Positions 49,824-59,203 of a stretch of DNA of 64,000 nt are shown here, piece by piece. The stretch lies in assembly GCA_964521715.1 (NCBI GenBank), contig CAZFSS010000013.1, positions 1 through 64,000 on the forward strand, in the 5' to 3' direction. Origin of the DNA: DAOVRD01 sp964521715 (GTDB lineage Bacteria; Planctomycetota; Brocadiia; SM23-32). Below the pieces are notes generated by a model. The model saw only the letters and a program-made list of their open reading frames with translations, was not told the DNA's origin and searched no databases. A program made the translations under genes and the position numbers. Positions within the stretch are counted from its first letter, which is position 1, and each line of letters opens with the position of its first letter.

Positions 49824-52457
49824 ATGCGCGCCGAGCGCTTCACCATAAAGGTGCGGGAAGCTCTGGAAGCGGCGCAGTCCGCCGCCAGGAGCAAGAACCA
49901 CCAGCAGATCACGAGCGCCCACCTGCTCCAGGCGCTGCTTTCGCAGTCGGGCGGCGTCGTGCGGCCCATACTGCAGCGCCTCGGCGCCAACGTGGAGGCC
50001 ATCGGCCGCGACCTGGAGGCCGAGCTGGACAAGCTGGCGCAGGTCCGCGGCGCTGGAGCGGGACAGGCCTACCTGGCGCCGGACCTCGCGCAGGCCCTGG
50101 ACGAGGCGGAGCGGCAGGCCCGGCAGCTGCGCGACGAGTACGTGAGCGCGGAGCACCTGCTGCTGGCCTTCACGGGGCAGAGCGATTCGGCCGCCGGCGA
50201 GGCGCTCCGGAAGCACGGGGTGAGCCGGGAGGGGCTGCTCGCGGCCCTGAAGGAGGTGCGCGGCACGCAACGAGTCACTGACGAGAGCCCCGAAGAGAAG
50301 TACCAGGCCCTGGAACGCTACGCGCGCGACGTGGTGGAGATCGCGCGGCGGGGCAAGCTCGACCCCGTGATCGGACGGGACCGCGAGATCCGGAAGGTCA
50401 TACAGGTGCTCGGACGCCGCACGAAGAACAACCCCGTCCTGGTGGGCGACCCCGGCGTCGGCAAGACGGCCATCGTCGAGGGGCTCGCGCAGCGCATCGT
50501 CAACGGCGACGTTCCGACGAGCCTGAAGAACAAGCGCGTGCTCGCCCTAGACATGGGGGCGCTGGTGGCCGGGGCAAAGTACCGGGGCGAGTTCGAGGAT
50601 CGGCTGAAGGCCGTCCTGCGCGAGATCGAGGCGCGCGGCGACGTGATACTTTTCATTGACGAGCTCCACACCGTCGTCGGCGCCGGGGCGGCCGAGGGAG
50701 CCGTGGACGCGTCCAACCTGCTCAAGCCGGCGCTGGCGCGCGGCGAGCTGCACTGTGTCGGCGCCACCACGTTGGACGAGTACAGGAAGCACGTTGAAGC
50801 GGACGCCGCGCTGGAGCGCCGCTTCCAGCCCGTGCGCGTGGACGAGCCGACCGTGGAGGACACAATCGCCATCCTGCGGGGCCTGAAGGAGAAGTACCAG
50901 GTCCACCACGGCGTGCGCATCACGGACAGCGCTCTGGTCGCCGCCGCCACCCTGAGCCACCGCTACATCACGGACAGGTTCCTGCCGGACAAGGCGATCG
51001 ACCTGATGGACGAGGCCGCCTCCAAGCTGCGCATGGAGATAGACAGCGTTCCCGTCGAGCTGGACCAGGTCAGGCGGCGGATCACCCAGCTTCAGGTCGA
51101 GGCGGAGGGCCTCAAGAAGGAGGACAGCGAGGCCGCAAGGAGCCAGATGAAGCGGGTCGAGAAGCAACTGGCGGATCTGCAGGCCGAAGAGCATGCGCTG
51201 CGTGCGCAGTGGGAGAACGAGAAACGCATCATCACCCGCATCCGCGAGCTCAACCAGCAGATCGACGAGGCCCACACCGAAGAGCAGGCCGCCCAGCGCG
51301 CCGGCGACCTCCAGCGCGTCGGCGAGATCCGCTACGGCAAGATGCTGGAGCTCCATAAAGAGCTCCAAGAACAGCAGGAGCGGCTCGCCGAGATCCAGTC
51401 CGGACAGCAGCTCCTCAAGGAAGAAGTCGACAGCGAGGACATCGCCGAGATCGTCTCGCACTGGACCGGCATTCCCGTCCAGCGCATGCTGGAAACCGAG
51501 CGGCAGAGGCTGCTGCACATGGAGGACGAACTGGGCAAGCGGGTCGTCGGCCAGGATGAGGCCATACGTGCGGTCTCGCAGACGGTCCGGCGGGCGCGCG
51601 CCGGCCTTCAGGACCCTGACCGGCCGCTGGGCTCTTTCATCTTCCTGGGCCCGACGGGCGTGGGCAAGACCGAGCTATGCAAGGCTTTGGCCGAGTTCTT
51701 GTTCGACGACGAGGACGCCTTGATCCGCTTTGACATGAGCGAGTTCATGGAGCAGCACTCGGTGGCCAGGCTGATCGGCGCCCCGCCGGGTTACGTGGGT
51801 TACGAGGAAGGCGGCCGCCTGACCGAGTCCGTCCGCAGACGTCCCTACAGCGTCGTGCTGTTCGATGAGATCGAGAAGGCGCATCGGGACGTGTTCAACG
51901 CCCTGCTCCAGGTGCTGGACGACGGCCGGATGACCGACGGCAAGGGGCGCACCGTGGACTTCAAAAACACGATCATCGTCATGACGTCGAACATCGGCAG
52001 CCATTGGATTGCCGACGAGGCCGCCGTCCGCGACCGCGCTGGACTGAAGGGACGCATCATGCTCGCCCTGAGGGAGAGCTTCCGCCCGGAGTTCCTCAAC
52101 CGCATAGACGAGATCATCGTGTTCGACTCCCTTTCGCCCGAGCTGGTCAAGGAGATAACGGACATCCAGCTCGAACGAGTGCGGCAGCGGCTGGCCGAGC
52201 GCGACATCTCGCTACGGGTCGATCCGGCTGCCGAGGACCTGCTCGCCGCCGAGGGCTACGACCCCATCTACGGCGCCAGGCCGCTGAAGCGAACCATCCA
52301 GAGGAAGGTCGAGAACCCCCTGGCGGAGGCCATGCTCGAGGGAAACCTGCTGCCAGGGGGCACCGCAGTGGTGAGTGCGGAGCGCGGCGAAGTGGTCGTC
52401 ACCGCCGACAGCCCCTCCGCCGAAGAAGCGGCTGCCAGCGCCGAGGAGCAATCGTGA
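49824..52457 (+). CDS. clpB: ATP-dependent disaggregase ClpB
   Basis: The protein has 877 residues and acts with DnaK to pull proteins out of aggregates. N-terminal Clp repeats (~1-145), a first AAA+ domain with Walker A GDPGVGKT, a coiled-coil middle domain (~410-530) that marks ClpB rather than ClpA/C, and a second AAA+ domain with Walker A GPTGVGKT and Walker B VVLFDEIEKAH. The C-terminal tail is Glu/Ala-rich. Its GTGA overlap with the next gene implies coupling. The ribosome site is weak. Location directly behind dnaK matches the shared function. Confidence 0.96.
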   Translation: MRAERFTIKVREALEAAQSAARSKNHQQITSAHLLQALLSQSGGVVRPILQRLGANVEAIGRDLEAELDKLAQVRGAGAGQAYLAPDLAQALDEAERQARQLRDEYVSAEHLLLAFTGQSDSAAGEALRKHGVSREGLLAALKEVRGTQRVTDESPEEKYQALERYARDVVEIARRGKLDPVIGRDREIRKVIQVLGRRTKNNPVLVGDPGVGKTAIVEGLAQRIVNGDVPTSLKNKRVLALDMGALVAGAKYRGEFEDRLKAVLREIEARGDVILFIDELHTVVGAGAAEGAVDASNLLKPALARGELHCVGATTLDEYRKHVEADAALERRFQPVRVDEPTVEDTIAILRGLKEKYQVHHGVRITDSALVAAATLSHRYITDRFLPDKAIDLMDEAASKLRMEIDSVPVELDQVRRRITQLQVEAEGLKKEDSEAARSQMKRVEKQLADLQAEEHALRAQWENEKRIITRIRELNQQIDEAHTEEQAAQRAGDLQRVGEIRYGKMLELHKELQEQQERLAEIQSGQQLLKEEVDSEDIAEIVSHWTGIPVQRMLETERQRLLHMEDELGKRVVGQDEAIRAVSQTVRRARAGLQDPDRPLGSFIFLGPTGVGKTELCKALAEFLFDDEDALIRFDMSEFMEQHSVARLIGAPPGYVGYEEGGRLTESVRRRPYSVVLFDEIEKAHRDVFNALLQVLDDGRMTDGKGRTVDFKNTIIVMTSNIGSHWIADEAAVRDRAGLKGRIMLALRESFRPEFLNRIDEIIVFDSLSPELVKEITDIQLERVRQRLAERDISLRVDPAAEDLLAAEGYDPIYGARPLKRTIQRKVENPLAEAMLEGNLLPGGTAVVSAERGEVVVTADSPSAEEAAASAEEQS

Positions 52458-53242
52458 GAGACTCGCTTAGGGTCGCCGTCTTTCAGATGGAGACGGCGTT
52501 CGACGTCGGACAGAACGCCGGGAAGATACACGCCGCATTGGACCGCGCTCGCGACGAGGAGGCCGAACTGCTCCTGGTGCCCGAATGCGCCCTGAGCGGC
52601 TACCTGCCCGAGCCCGACCTGGATTTCGATGCTCTGCGGCAGGCCGAAGGTGAGCTGGCCTCTCACGGCGCGGAGGCCGGCGTCTGGCTGGCGCTGGGGA
52701 CGACCCGCAGCGAAGGCCCGGAATGGTTCAACGCAGTGCGGCTCTACTCCCCCGCCGGCCAGGTCGCGGCCGTTTACGACAAGACGCACCTGACCGGCGA
52801 CGACCAAGAGACCTTTGCGGCCGGCGACGCGCTTCCGGTCTTCCGGACCGGAGCGTGGACGGTCGGCATTCAGGTATGCTTCGACATGCGTTTCCCGGAG
52901 AACTGGCGCATTCTGCGGCGCAAGGGCGCTGAGCTGGTCATCCACCTGTCGAACGCATCCCGCTCGGCGCCGTGGAAGGTGCCCGTGCTGGCCGGCACCG
53001 TGCGGAGCCGCGCGGCGGAGAATGGCATGTTCGTGGCCAGCGCCAATGACGCACGCGCCCCGCAGATGATGGTGAGCGCGATCTACGACCCCGACGGCAA
53101 GGAGTTAGCAAGCGCTCCCGAGAACGAGGAAGCCATGATCTTCGCTGACCTGGACCGGTCTCTGGTCAAAACGGATTTCCTCGAGCATCGGCGCACGGAC
53201 CTATGGAACCGGCCCGAGAACCGATCTCTGCTTCTGGGCTAG
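52454..53242 (+). CDS. Carbon-nitrogen hydrolase (nitrilase superfamily amidase)
   Basis: The protein has 262 residues from a GTG at 52454 overlapping the clpB stop by 4 bases. The catalytic Glu-Lys-Cys triad is Glu44 (PECALSGY), Lys110 (YDKTHL) and Cys142 (QVCFDMRFPE). The family hydrolyses amides such as omega-amides, carbamoyl groups or deaminated glutathione. The substrate is not evident. The coupling to clpB is unusual and may be only positional. Confidence 0.88.
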   Translation: MRDSLRVAVFQMETAFDVGQNAGKIHAALDRARDEEAELLLVPECALSGYLPEPDLDFDALRQAEGELASHGAEAGVWLALGTTRSEGPEWFNAVRLYSPAGQVAAVYDKTHLTGDDQETFAAGDALPVFRTGAWTVGIQVCFDMRFPENWRILRRKGAELVIHLSNASRSAPWKVPVLAGTVRSRAAENGMFVASANDARAPQMMVSAIYDPDGKELASAPENEEAMIFADLDRSLVKTDFLEHRRTDLWNRPENRSLLLG

Positions 53243-53265
53243 GCCCCCTCCCCCGCCGTTGCGCC

Positions 53266-54198
53266 TCAGGAGTGCGCGGTCAGCTCTCTGATCCGGGTCT
53301 CGGCGTGCATGGCGGCCGTGATGGCTTCGCCGATGGCCGTCCCGACCTGCCGGTAGGAGCCCTTGCGGACGTCGCCGACGGCGTAGACGCCTTTCACGTC
53401 CGTCTCCATGTTGTAGTCCACGGGGATGACGCCGCCGGCGCAGTCGGGCAGCAGGTTCTTCAGATACTGCGTGTTGGGATCGTGCCCGATGAAGATGAAT
53501 ACGCCGTCGCAGTCCAGCCGGGACTCCTCGCCCGTCTTCACGTCGCGCGTCGTGACGCCGGCCACCTTGCTCTCGCCGTGGATCCCCGTCACGATCGTGT
53601 CCAGGACGAACTCGATCTTCCCGTTCTCCCGGGCCTCCTGGACGTGGACGGCCCGCGCGCGGAAGCCCTGGCGCCGATGAATCAGCTTGACCTCCGAGGC
53701 GAAGCGAGTCAGGAACACGCCTTCCGTTATGGCGGCATCCCCCCCGCCGACGACGACAAGCCTCTTGTCTCGGAAAAAGGGCCCGTCGCACGTGGCGCAG
53801 TAGCTTACGCCTCTGCCGGCAAGCTCCTTCTCGCCCGGCACGCCCAGCTTTCTGTGGTCGGCACCCGAAGCGATGATGACGATGGGCGCCACGTATTCGC
53901 CGCTCTCGGCCTGCACGCGCTTCAACGGGCCCTCTGCCACGACGTCCTTGACCGCGCCGCTGACGACCTCGACGCCGAACTTCTCGGCGTGCGCTTTCAT
54001 CCTCTCAACGAGGTCCGGGCCAGCGATGCCCTCGGGGAAGCCCGGATAGTTATCCACGTCGTAAGCCTCGACAATCTGGCCACCTACGACAAGCCGCTCC
54101 AGCACGACGGCCTTCATCAGCGCCCGTCCGCAATAGAGGCCGGCGGCCAGCCCCGCCGGCCCGGCGCCGATGATGATCACGTCCACCTTCTCTGCCAT
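53266..54198 (-). CDS. trxB: Thioredoxin reductase
   Basis: This FAD/NADPH enzyme reduces thioredoxin. It has 310 residues from ATG 54198 (AAGAAGGG 9 bases upstream); an upstream in-frame ATG at 54228 would add 10 residues. FAD motif IIIGAGPAGLAAGLYCGRA, redox pair Cys134/Cys137 (SYCATCDGP), NADPH motif VVVGGGDAAITEGVFL and the second FAD motif GVYAVGDVRKG. GVFL replaces the more usual EAxxL after the NADPH motif. It lies 128 bases behind the HIT gene on the same strand. Confidence 0.94.
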   Translation of the reverse strand: MAEKVDVIIIGAGPAGLAAGLYCGRALMKAVVLERLVVGGQIVEAYDVDNYPGFPEGIAGPDLVERMKAHAEKFGVEVVSGAVKDVVAEGPLKRVQAESGEYVAPIVIIASGADHRKLGVPGEKELAGRGVSYCATCDGPFFRDKRLVVVGGGDAAITEGVFLTRFASEVKLIHRRQGFRARAVHVQEARENGKIEFVLDTIVTGIHGESKVAGVTTRDVKTGEESRLDCDGVFIFIGHDPNTQYLKNLLPDCAGGVIPVDYNMETDVKGVYAVGDVRKGSYRQVGTAIGEAITAAMHAETRIRELTAHS

Positions 54199-54325
54199 GG
54201 CATGAAGCCCTTCTTCATCCCGGTGCATAGAGGCCAGGATATGCCAAAGCCAACGCGGGCAACGACGGCCGGGCCTGGCCCGGAGGTGCCGTGACCGCCC
54301 GGCGTCTCAGCGGTCCCTCCTCCGC

Positions 54326-54736
54326 TCAGAGCCTTCGCTGGATGGCTTCCTGAAGGGCCAGCAGCTGGCCCTTCTTGTAGGAGAGCTGACGCCAGCCCAG
54401 AGAGAAGCCATCGTCGGCCCGACGAGGGATCACGTGCATGTGACAGTGGTCCACGATCTGTCCGGCCGGGCCGCCGTCGTTCTGAAGGATGTTGAAGGCC
54501 GGGCTGCCCGTCGCCTCGATCACGGCCGCTGCCACCCGCCTGGCCACGAAGATCATCACGTGCAGCTCGTTCTGCTGCAGGTCCAGAAAGCTGCTGACGT
54601 GTCGCCTCGGGACGACGAGCGCGTGCCCCGGGTTCACGGGGTTGACGTCCAGGAAGCTGATGACCCTATCGGTTTCGACAAGTACCGCCGCTGGTATCTC
54701 CCCCGCGATGATCTTGCAGAACACACAATCGTCCAT
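54326..54736 (-). CDS. HIT-family nucleotide-binding hydrolase
   Basis: The protein has 136 residues. It has the histidine triad His97-Cys-His99-Met-His101 (DHCHMHVIPR), an N-terminal pair CVFC (Cys4, Cys7) that may bind zinc, and the strand HALVVPRRHV. HINT-type enzymes hydrolyse AMP-lysine or AMP-amino acid adducts, including those from aminoacyl-tRNA synthetases. Upstream of trxB on the same strand. Confidence 0.93.
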   Translation of the reverse strand: MDDCVFCKIIAGEIPAAVLVETDRVISFLDVNPVNPGHALVVPRRHVSSFLDLQQNELHVMIFVARRVAAAVIEATGSPAFNILQNDGGPAGQIVDHCHMHVIPRRADDGFSLGWRQLSYKKGQLLALQEAIQRRL

Positions 54737-54921
54737 CGGTCGCTCCCCGCTGACTGAAGCCCGTCATGAATGAGGGCCTACATTATACGGCCCGCCCCCC
54801 CGACTGCGAAAGCGTCGCTGGTCGGCCCCGGCACCCAAGGCCGGGGCGTCCTTTCACTGCTTGGGCTATCCGCCGCCCCCTTGCAGCGCCCGCGCGGCCG
54901 ACCGGCCATGTCGGGCCATAC

Positions 54922-54950
54922 TTCAAAACCGCCGGGGAATCTGGTAAAGT
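54922..54950 (+). promoter_or_regulatory. Promoter of the first ABC importer operon
   Basis: TTCAAA (54922-54927), a 17-base spacer and TAAAGT (54945-54950) lie 82 bases before the binding-protein gene. Confidence 0.5.
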
Positions 54951-55032
54951 GGCGAAGCGCCGTGTTGCGCGCTCGTGCCAGGTCGTGGCATGCTTCGCGG
55001 CAGCGGCCGGGGTCTTTTCTTCCAGGGAGCAT

Positions 55033-56400
55033 ATGGCTACCGATTTCAGGGCAATCGGGTGGCGGAAGGCACTGGCCCTCCTGCTGGTTGTGGCTTTCCT
55101 GCTGGTTCTGGCTGGTCCGTTCCTGCTTCGGCGGGGGAAGGCAGAACAGACGCGGAAGCTCGTCATTATCTCGCCCCACTCGGAGAGCATAGAGGACGAG
55201 TTCGAGCGGGCCTTCTCGGCGTGGACGGCTGAGACCGAGGGGTTCACCGTCGACATCGAGTGGCTCGACCTGGGCGGCACGACGCAGGCAATCAAGTTCG
55301 TCCAGGATCAGTTCGAGCGAAGTCCTGACGGAATCAACGTGGACGTCTTCTTCGGCGGGGGCGAGGACCCCTTCCTCCTGTTCGGCAGGAAAGGGCTCCT
55401 GCATCGCTGCAACATACCGGAGGACATCCTCGCGCAGATCCCGCGCACCTATGCCGGCACGGAGGTGTACGACGAAGAGCAGCGGTGGTTCGGGGCCTGC
55501 ATGTCCAGCTTCGGGATCCTCTACAACAAGGAGCTGCTCAAGAGGCTGGGCCTTGCGGAGCCGCAGACGTGGGCTGACCTGGGGCGGCCGGATTACTTCA
55601 CGTGGGTGGCCGCTGCCGATCCGAGGCAGAGCGGCAGCATGCACATGCTTTATGAGATCATCTTGCAGGCCTACGGCTGGGATGAAGGCTGGGGGCACGT
55701 GGTGCGCATCGGGGGGAACTGCCGGGCGTTCAGCCGGGCGGCCAGCGACGTGCCCAACGAGATCGCCATCGGCGAGGCCGCATGCGGAATGGCGATCGAC
55801 TACTACGCCCTGCGCGCCGTGGCGGAGGCGGGCGAGGAGAAGATGGGGTTTCTGCTGCCGCGGAAGTTGACGGTTTTCAACCCGGACGGCATCGGCGTTC
55901 TGAAGGGCGCGTCGAACATGCGGCTGGCGGAGCGGTTCGTCCAGTTCGTCCTGTCCGAACGCGGGCAGCGGCTCTGGATGCTGAGGAAGGGAGCGCCGGG
56001 CGGGCCAACCGAGCACCAGCTATACCGCCTGCCCGTCATCCGCGGGATGATCGAGCGCTACGCGCAGGACGCGGTCGTGCGGATCGATCCTTTTGGATCC
56101 GAGCCCGGCTTCGCATTCGACATGGAGAAGAAGAACAACCGCTGGGGCATACTCAACGACCTGCTCGGCGCCTGCATTATCGACATGCACAGGGAGCTCG
56201 CCAGGGCCTGGGACGCCGTGCGCACGCTGCCGGAGGACGATCCGCGCGTGCGGCTTCTCCTGGCGCCGCCTGTCTCGGAGGACGGGCTGCTGGAGATGGC
56301 CCGCGGGAAGTGGGAGGATCCGGGCTTCCGGGCGGACACGACTGCCGCCTGGTCCCGCCAGGCAGGCGAGACGTATCGCAAAGCGGCCGAGGAGAAGTAG
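55033..56400 (+). CDS. ABC importer substrate-binding protein, iron/polyamine type
   Basis: The protein has 455 residues with one N-terminal membrane segment (ALALLLVVAFLLVLAGPFLL, ~14-33) serving as signal or anchor and no lipobox. The mature part begins TRKLVIISPHSESI, as in AfuA/FbpA or 2-aminoethylphosphonate-type binding proteins (type II fold). VDVFFGGGEDPFLLF and GILYNKELLKRLG are hinge landmarks. It is longer than FbpA (~340), with a ~100-residue C-terminal helical addition. Start at ATG 55033 with GGGAG 3 bases upstream. The ligand is unknown. Confidence 0.85.
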   Translation: MATDFRAIGWRKALALLLVVAFLLVLAGPFLLRRGKAEQTRKLVIISPHSESIEDEFERAFSAWTAETEGFTVDIEWLDLGGTTQAIKFVQDQFERSPDGINVDVFFGGGEDPFLLFGRKGLLHRCNIPEDILAQIPRTYAGTEVYDEEQRWFGACMSSFGILYNKELLKRLGLAEPQTWADLGRPDYFTWVAAADPRQSGSMHMLYEIILQAYGWDEGWGHVVRIGGNCRAFSRAASDVPNEIAIGEAACGMAIDYYALRAVAEAGEEKMGFLLPRKLTVFNPDGIGVLKGASNMRLAERFVQFVLSERGQRLWMLRKGAPGGPTEHQLYRLPVIRGMIERYAQDAVVRIDPFGSEPGFAFDMEKKNNRWGILNDLLGACIIDMHRELARAWDAVRTLPEDDPRVRLLLAPPVSEDGLLEMARGKWEDPGFRADTTAAWSRQAGETYRKAAEEK

Positions 56401-57464
56401 TGGTCAGCATCTCGCTCAGGGGCGTCAGCAAGAGCTACGGCGACACGGTCGCTGTGGAGGACGTGTCCTTCGAGGTCGGCAAGGGGGAGCTCTTCTTCCT
56501 GCTGGGGCCTTCGGGCTGCGGCAAGACGACCATCCTGCGCCTGATAGCCGGCTTCCTCAGGCCCGATCGGGGGGCCGTGCTGTTCGACGGGCGGCCCATC
56601 GACGACGTGCCGCCTCACCGACGGAACACGGGCATGGTCTTCCAGAGCTACGCGTTGTGGCCGCACATGTCCGTCGCTGAGAACGTGGCCTACGGACTCA
56701 GAGAGCGCAAGGTCATGGGCCACGAACGCGAGGCGCGCGTGGCGGCGGCCCTGGAGACGGTGCGCATGGCCGCTTACCGCGACCGGATGCCCAACCAGCT
56801 CTCGGGCGGCCAGCAGCAGCGCATCGCGCTTGCCCGCGCGCTGGTGATCGAGCCGGACGCCGTTCTGCTAGATGAACCGCTGTCCAATCTGGACGCGCGC
56901 CTGCGACTGGAGATGCGAAGGGAGATCCGCCGCATCCATGACGAGACGGGCATCACGATGCTGTACGTGACGCACGACCAGAAGGAAGCCCTTTCCATGG
57001 CCGAGCGGCTTGCGGTGATGGGCATGGGGCGACTGGAGCAAGTGGGGACTCCGAGGACGCTCTACCGCCGGCCCGGCAATCGGTTCGTGGCTGAGTTCAT
57101 CGGGGAAGCCAATTTGATCGAAGGGACGCTGACGCGTCGCGATGGGAACCGCGGCACGCTCGATTCGGCGCTCGGACGGCTGGACGGCGTCGTGGCCGAT
57201 GATGGGTTGAAGACGGGCGACCGAGCGATATGCATCGTGCGTCCCGAATGCCTCAGACTCGCAGGCGGCGAGCGCAATGCCTTCAAGGCGCGGGTCGAGA
57301 GCGCCGTCTATCTCGGCGAGGTGGAGCAGTTCGTGCTTTCGGCGGGCGGGATGGAGCTTCTTGCCGTGCAGTCCAACCCCGGGGCGGAACCCCCGGCCGG
57401 AGGGGACGAGATCGCCGTGCATTTCAGCGCCGACGACGCCGTGATCCTCCCGTACGAGCAGTGA
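56400..57464 (+). CDS. ABC importer ATP-binding protein
   Basis: The protein has 354 residues. It starts at a GTG overlapping the upstream TAG by one base, with GAGGAG 5 bases upstream. Walker A is LLGPSGCGKTT, the Q-loop FQSYALWPH, the signature LSGGQQQR, Walker B AVLLDEPLSNLD and the H-loop TLYVTHDQ-like VTHDQKEAL. A C-terminal TOBE domain (~245-354) is present, as in FbpC, PotA and CysA proteins. It powers the fused permease downstream. Confidence 0.95.
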   Translation: MVSISLRGVSKSYGDTVAVEDVSFEVGKGELFFLLGPSGCGKTTILRLIAGFLRPDRGAVLFDGRPIDDVPPHRRNTGMVFQSYALWPHMSVAENVAYGLRERKVMGHEREARVAAALETVRMAAYRDRMPNQLSGGQQQRIALARALVIEPDAVLLDEPLSNLDARLRLEMRREIRRIHDETGITMLYVTHDQKEALSMAERLAVMGMGRLEQVGTPRTLYRRPGNRFVAEFIGEANLIEGTLTRRDGNRGTLDSALGRLDGVVADDGLKTGDRAICIVRPECLRLAGGERNAFKARVESAVYLGEVEQFVLSAGGMELLAVQSNPGAEPPAGGDEIAVHFSADDAVILPYEQ

Positions 57465-57474
57465 GGGACCGACC

Positions 57475-59145
57475 TTGAGGCGCACCCGCACCGTCCTGGT
57501 GCTGATCGTCGCCGCCTTCCTGCTGGCGTTCCTTTTCTACCCCCTCTACTACTCCTGCCGTCAGGCGTTCTTCGTGGAAGGCGCGTTCACGTTGAAGTTC
57601 TTCAAGTACCTCTACACGGACATGCTCACGCGCCGCTCCATCATGAACAGCCTGGCCCTCGCGTGCATCGTGACCGTCATCACGGCGGCAGTGGCCCTGC
57701 CCCTCTCGTTGATCGTGGTGCGCTATAGATTCAAGGGCAAGCAGGTTCTGACGTCCATGCTGCTGGTCCCGATGATCATGCCGCCCTTCGTCGGAGCCAT
57801 CGGCATGCGGCAGATCCTGGCCCGGTTCGGCTCGGTGAACCTGCTGCTGATGGACGCGGGCCTGACCCACTCTCCCATAGACTGGCTGGGCGGCGCGCGC
57901 TTCTGGGGCGTGGCCATCATGGAGGTGCTGCACCTCTATCCGATCATGTACCTGAACTTCGTCGCCGCGCTCGCCAACGTGGACCCTTCGCTGGAAGAGG
58001 CCGCGGTGAACCTCGGCTCCAGCGGGCTGCGGCTCTTCCGCAGGATCACGCTGCCCCTGATGATGCCGGGCGTGTTCGCGGGGTCCGTCATCGTCTTCAT
58101 CTGGGCCTTCACGGACCTGGGCACGCCTCTCGTCTTCGGCTACCGCAACGTCGTGCCCGTCCAGATCTTCAATCAGGTGACGGACCTGGAGAACAATCCC
58201 CGCGCCTACGCGCTCGTGGTCGGCGTGCTGGCCCTGACGATCCTGATCTTCATGACGTCCAAGAGGCTCTTCGGGCTGAAGGCGTACCAGTCGTTGACGC
58301 GCGGCCCCGTGCAGGGCTCAGAGAAGCGCGCGGGCGTTCTGGCCGGCGGCTTGATGGCGGCCTTCATCCTCGGCGTCGTCACGGTCGCGTGCCTGCCGCA
58401 CGTGGCAGTGGTCCTGACTGCGCTCAAGGAGGAATGGTTCATGACGGTGCTGCCGACCAGTTACACGGCGCGGCATTTCACCGACGCGCTGGGCCACAAG
58501 CTGACGCTGCCGAGCGTTCGCAACAGCATCCTCTACAGCAGCCTTAGCACGGTGGTGGACCTTGGGCTCGGGACCGTAATCGCTTACCTGCTGGTGCGGC
58601 ACACGTTCCGCGGGGCCGCGTTGCTGGACGCCGTGGTCATGCTGCCGCTGGCGATTCCGGGCCTGGTGCTTGCTTTCGGCTACGTCGCCGCCTTCACAGG
58701 GACGGCCCTCGACCCTCGGGAGAACCCGGTGCCCCTGCTCGTCATCGCCTATGCCATACGGCGGCTCCCCTACATGGTGCGCGCCGCTTATGCCGGCTTC
58801 CAGCAGCTCAACGTCCAGCTCGAGGAAGCCGCAATCAACCTGGGCTCCCCTCCCCTGCGCGCCATGCGGCGGATCACGGCCCCCCTGCTGAGCGCCAACC
58901 TCATCGCGGGCGGCATCCTGGTCTTCTCCTTCGCCATGCTGGAGGTGAGCGACAGCCTCATCCTGGCCATGAAGGAGCGGTTCTTCCCCATTACGAAGGC
59001 TATCTACGAGTTGATCCAGCGGATCGAGGACGGTCCCTACATAGCGAGCGCGCTCGGCGTGTGGGCGATGGCGTTCCTGGCCGTCTCGCTCGTGACGGCC
59101 AGCATCCTGCTGGGCCGTCGCATGGGCCAGCTCTTCCGAGCTTGA
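57475..59145 (+). CDS. Fused ABC importer permease, FbpB/CysTW type
   Basis: The protein has 556 residues and about twelve membrane segments. There are two permease halves, each with an EAA coupling loop: EEAAVNLGSSGLRLFRR (~175-191) and EEAAINLGSPPLRAMRR (~458-474). This is the one-chain permease seen in iron(III) and similar importers. The start is a TTG at 57475 with GAGGG 7 bases upstream. It completes the binding protein-ATPase-permease operon. Confidence 0.94.
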   Translation: MRRTRTVLVLIVAAFLLAFLFYPLYYSCRQAFFVEGAFTLKFFKYLYTDMLTRRSIMNSLALACIVTVITAAVALPLSLIVVRYRFKGKQVLTSMLLVPMIMPPFVGAIGMRQILARFGSVNLLLMDAGLTHSPIDWLGGARFWGVAIMEVLHLYPIMYLNFVAALANVDPSLEEAAVNLGSSGLRLFRRITLPLMMPGVFAGSVIVFIWAFTDLGTPLVFGYRNVVPVQIFNQVTDLENNPRAYALVVGVLALTILIFMTSKRLFGLKAYQSLTRGPVQGSEKRAGVLAGGLMAAFILGVVTVACLPHVAVVLTALKEEWFMTVLPTSYTARHFTDALGHKLTLPSVRNSILYSSLSTVVDLGLGTVIAYLLVRHTFRGAALLDAVVMLPLAIPGLVLAFGYVAAFTGTALDPRENPVPLLVIAYAIRRLPYMVRAAYAGFQQLNVQLEEAAINLGSPPLRAMRRITAPLLSANLIAGGILVFSFAMLEVSDSLILAMKERFFPITKAIYELIQRIEDGPYIASALGVWAMAFLAVSLVTASILLGRRMGQLFRA

Positions 59146-59171
59146 ATCCGACCTCTGCGGGCAAGTATGCT
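59142..59171 (+). promoter_or_regulatory. Promoter of the PHP-domain gene
   Basis: TTGAAT (59142-59147), an 18-base spacer and TATGCT (59166-59171) overlap the end of the permease gene, 33 bases before the GTG at 59204. Confidence 0.55.
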
Positions 59172-59203
59172 CTGGGTTTGACCTGTCACGGAAGGAGAGC
59201 CAA

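Noticed and set aside
47502..50270. 922-codon open frame antisense to dnaK and the start of clpB
   Set aside because: It mirrors two certain genes and crosses their intergenic gap; composition is that of an antisense frame.
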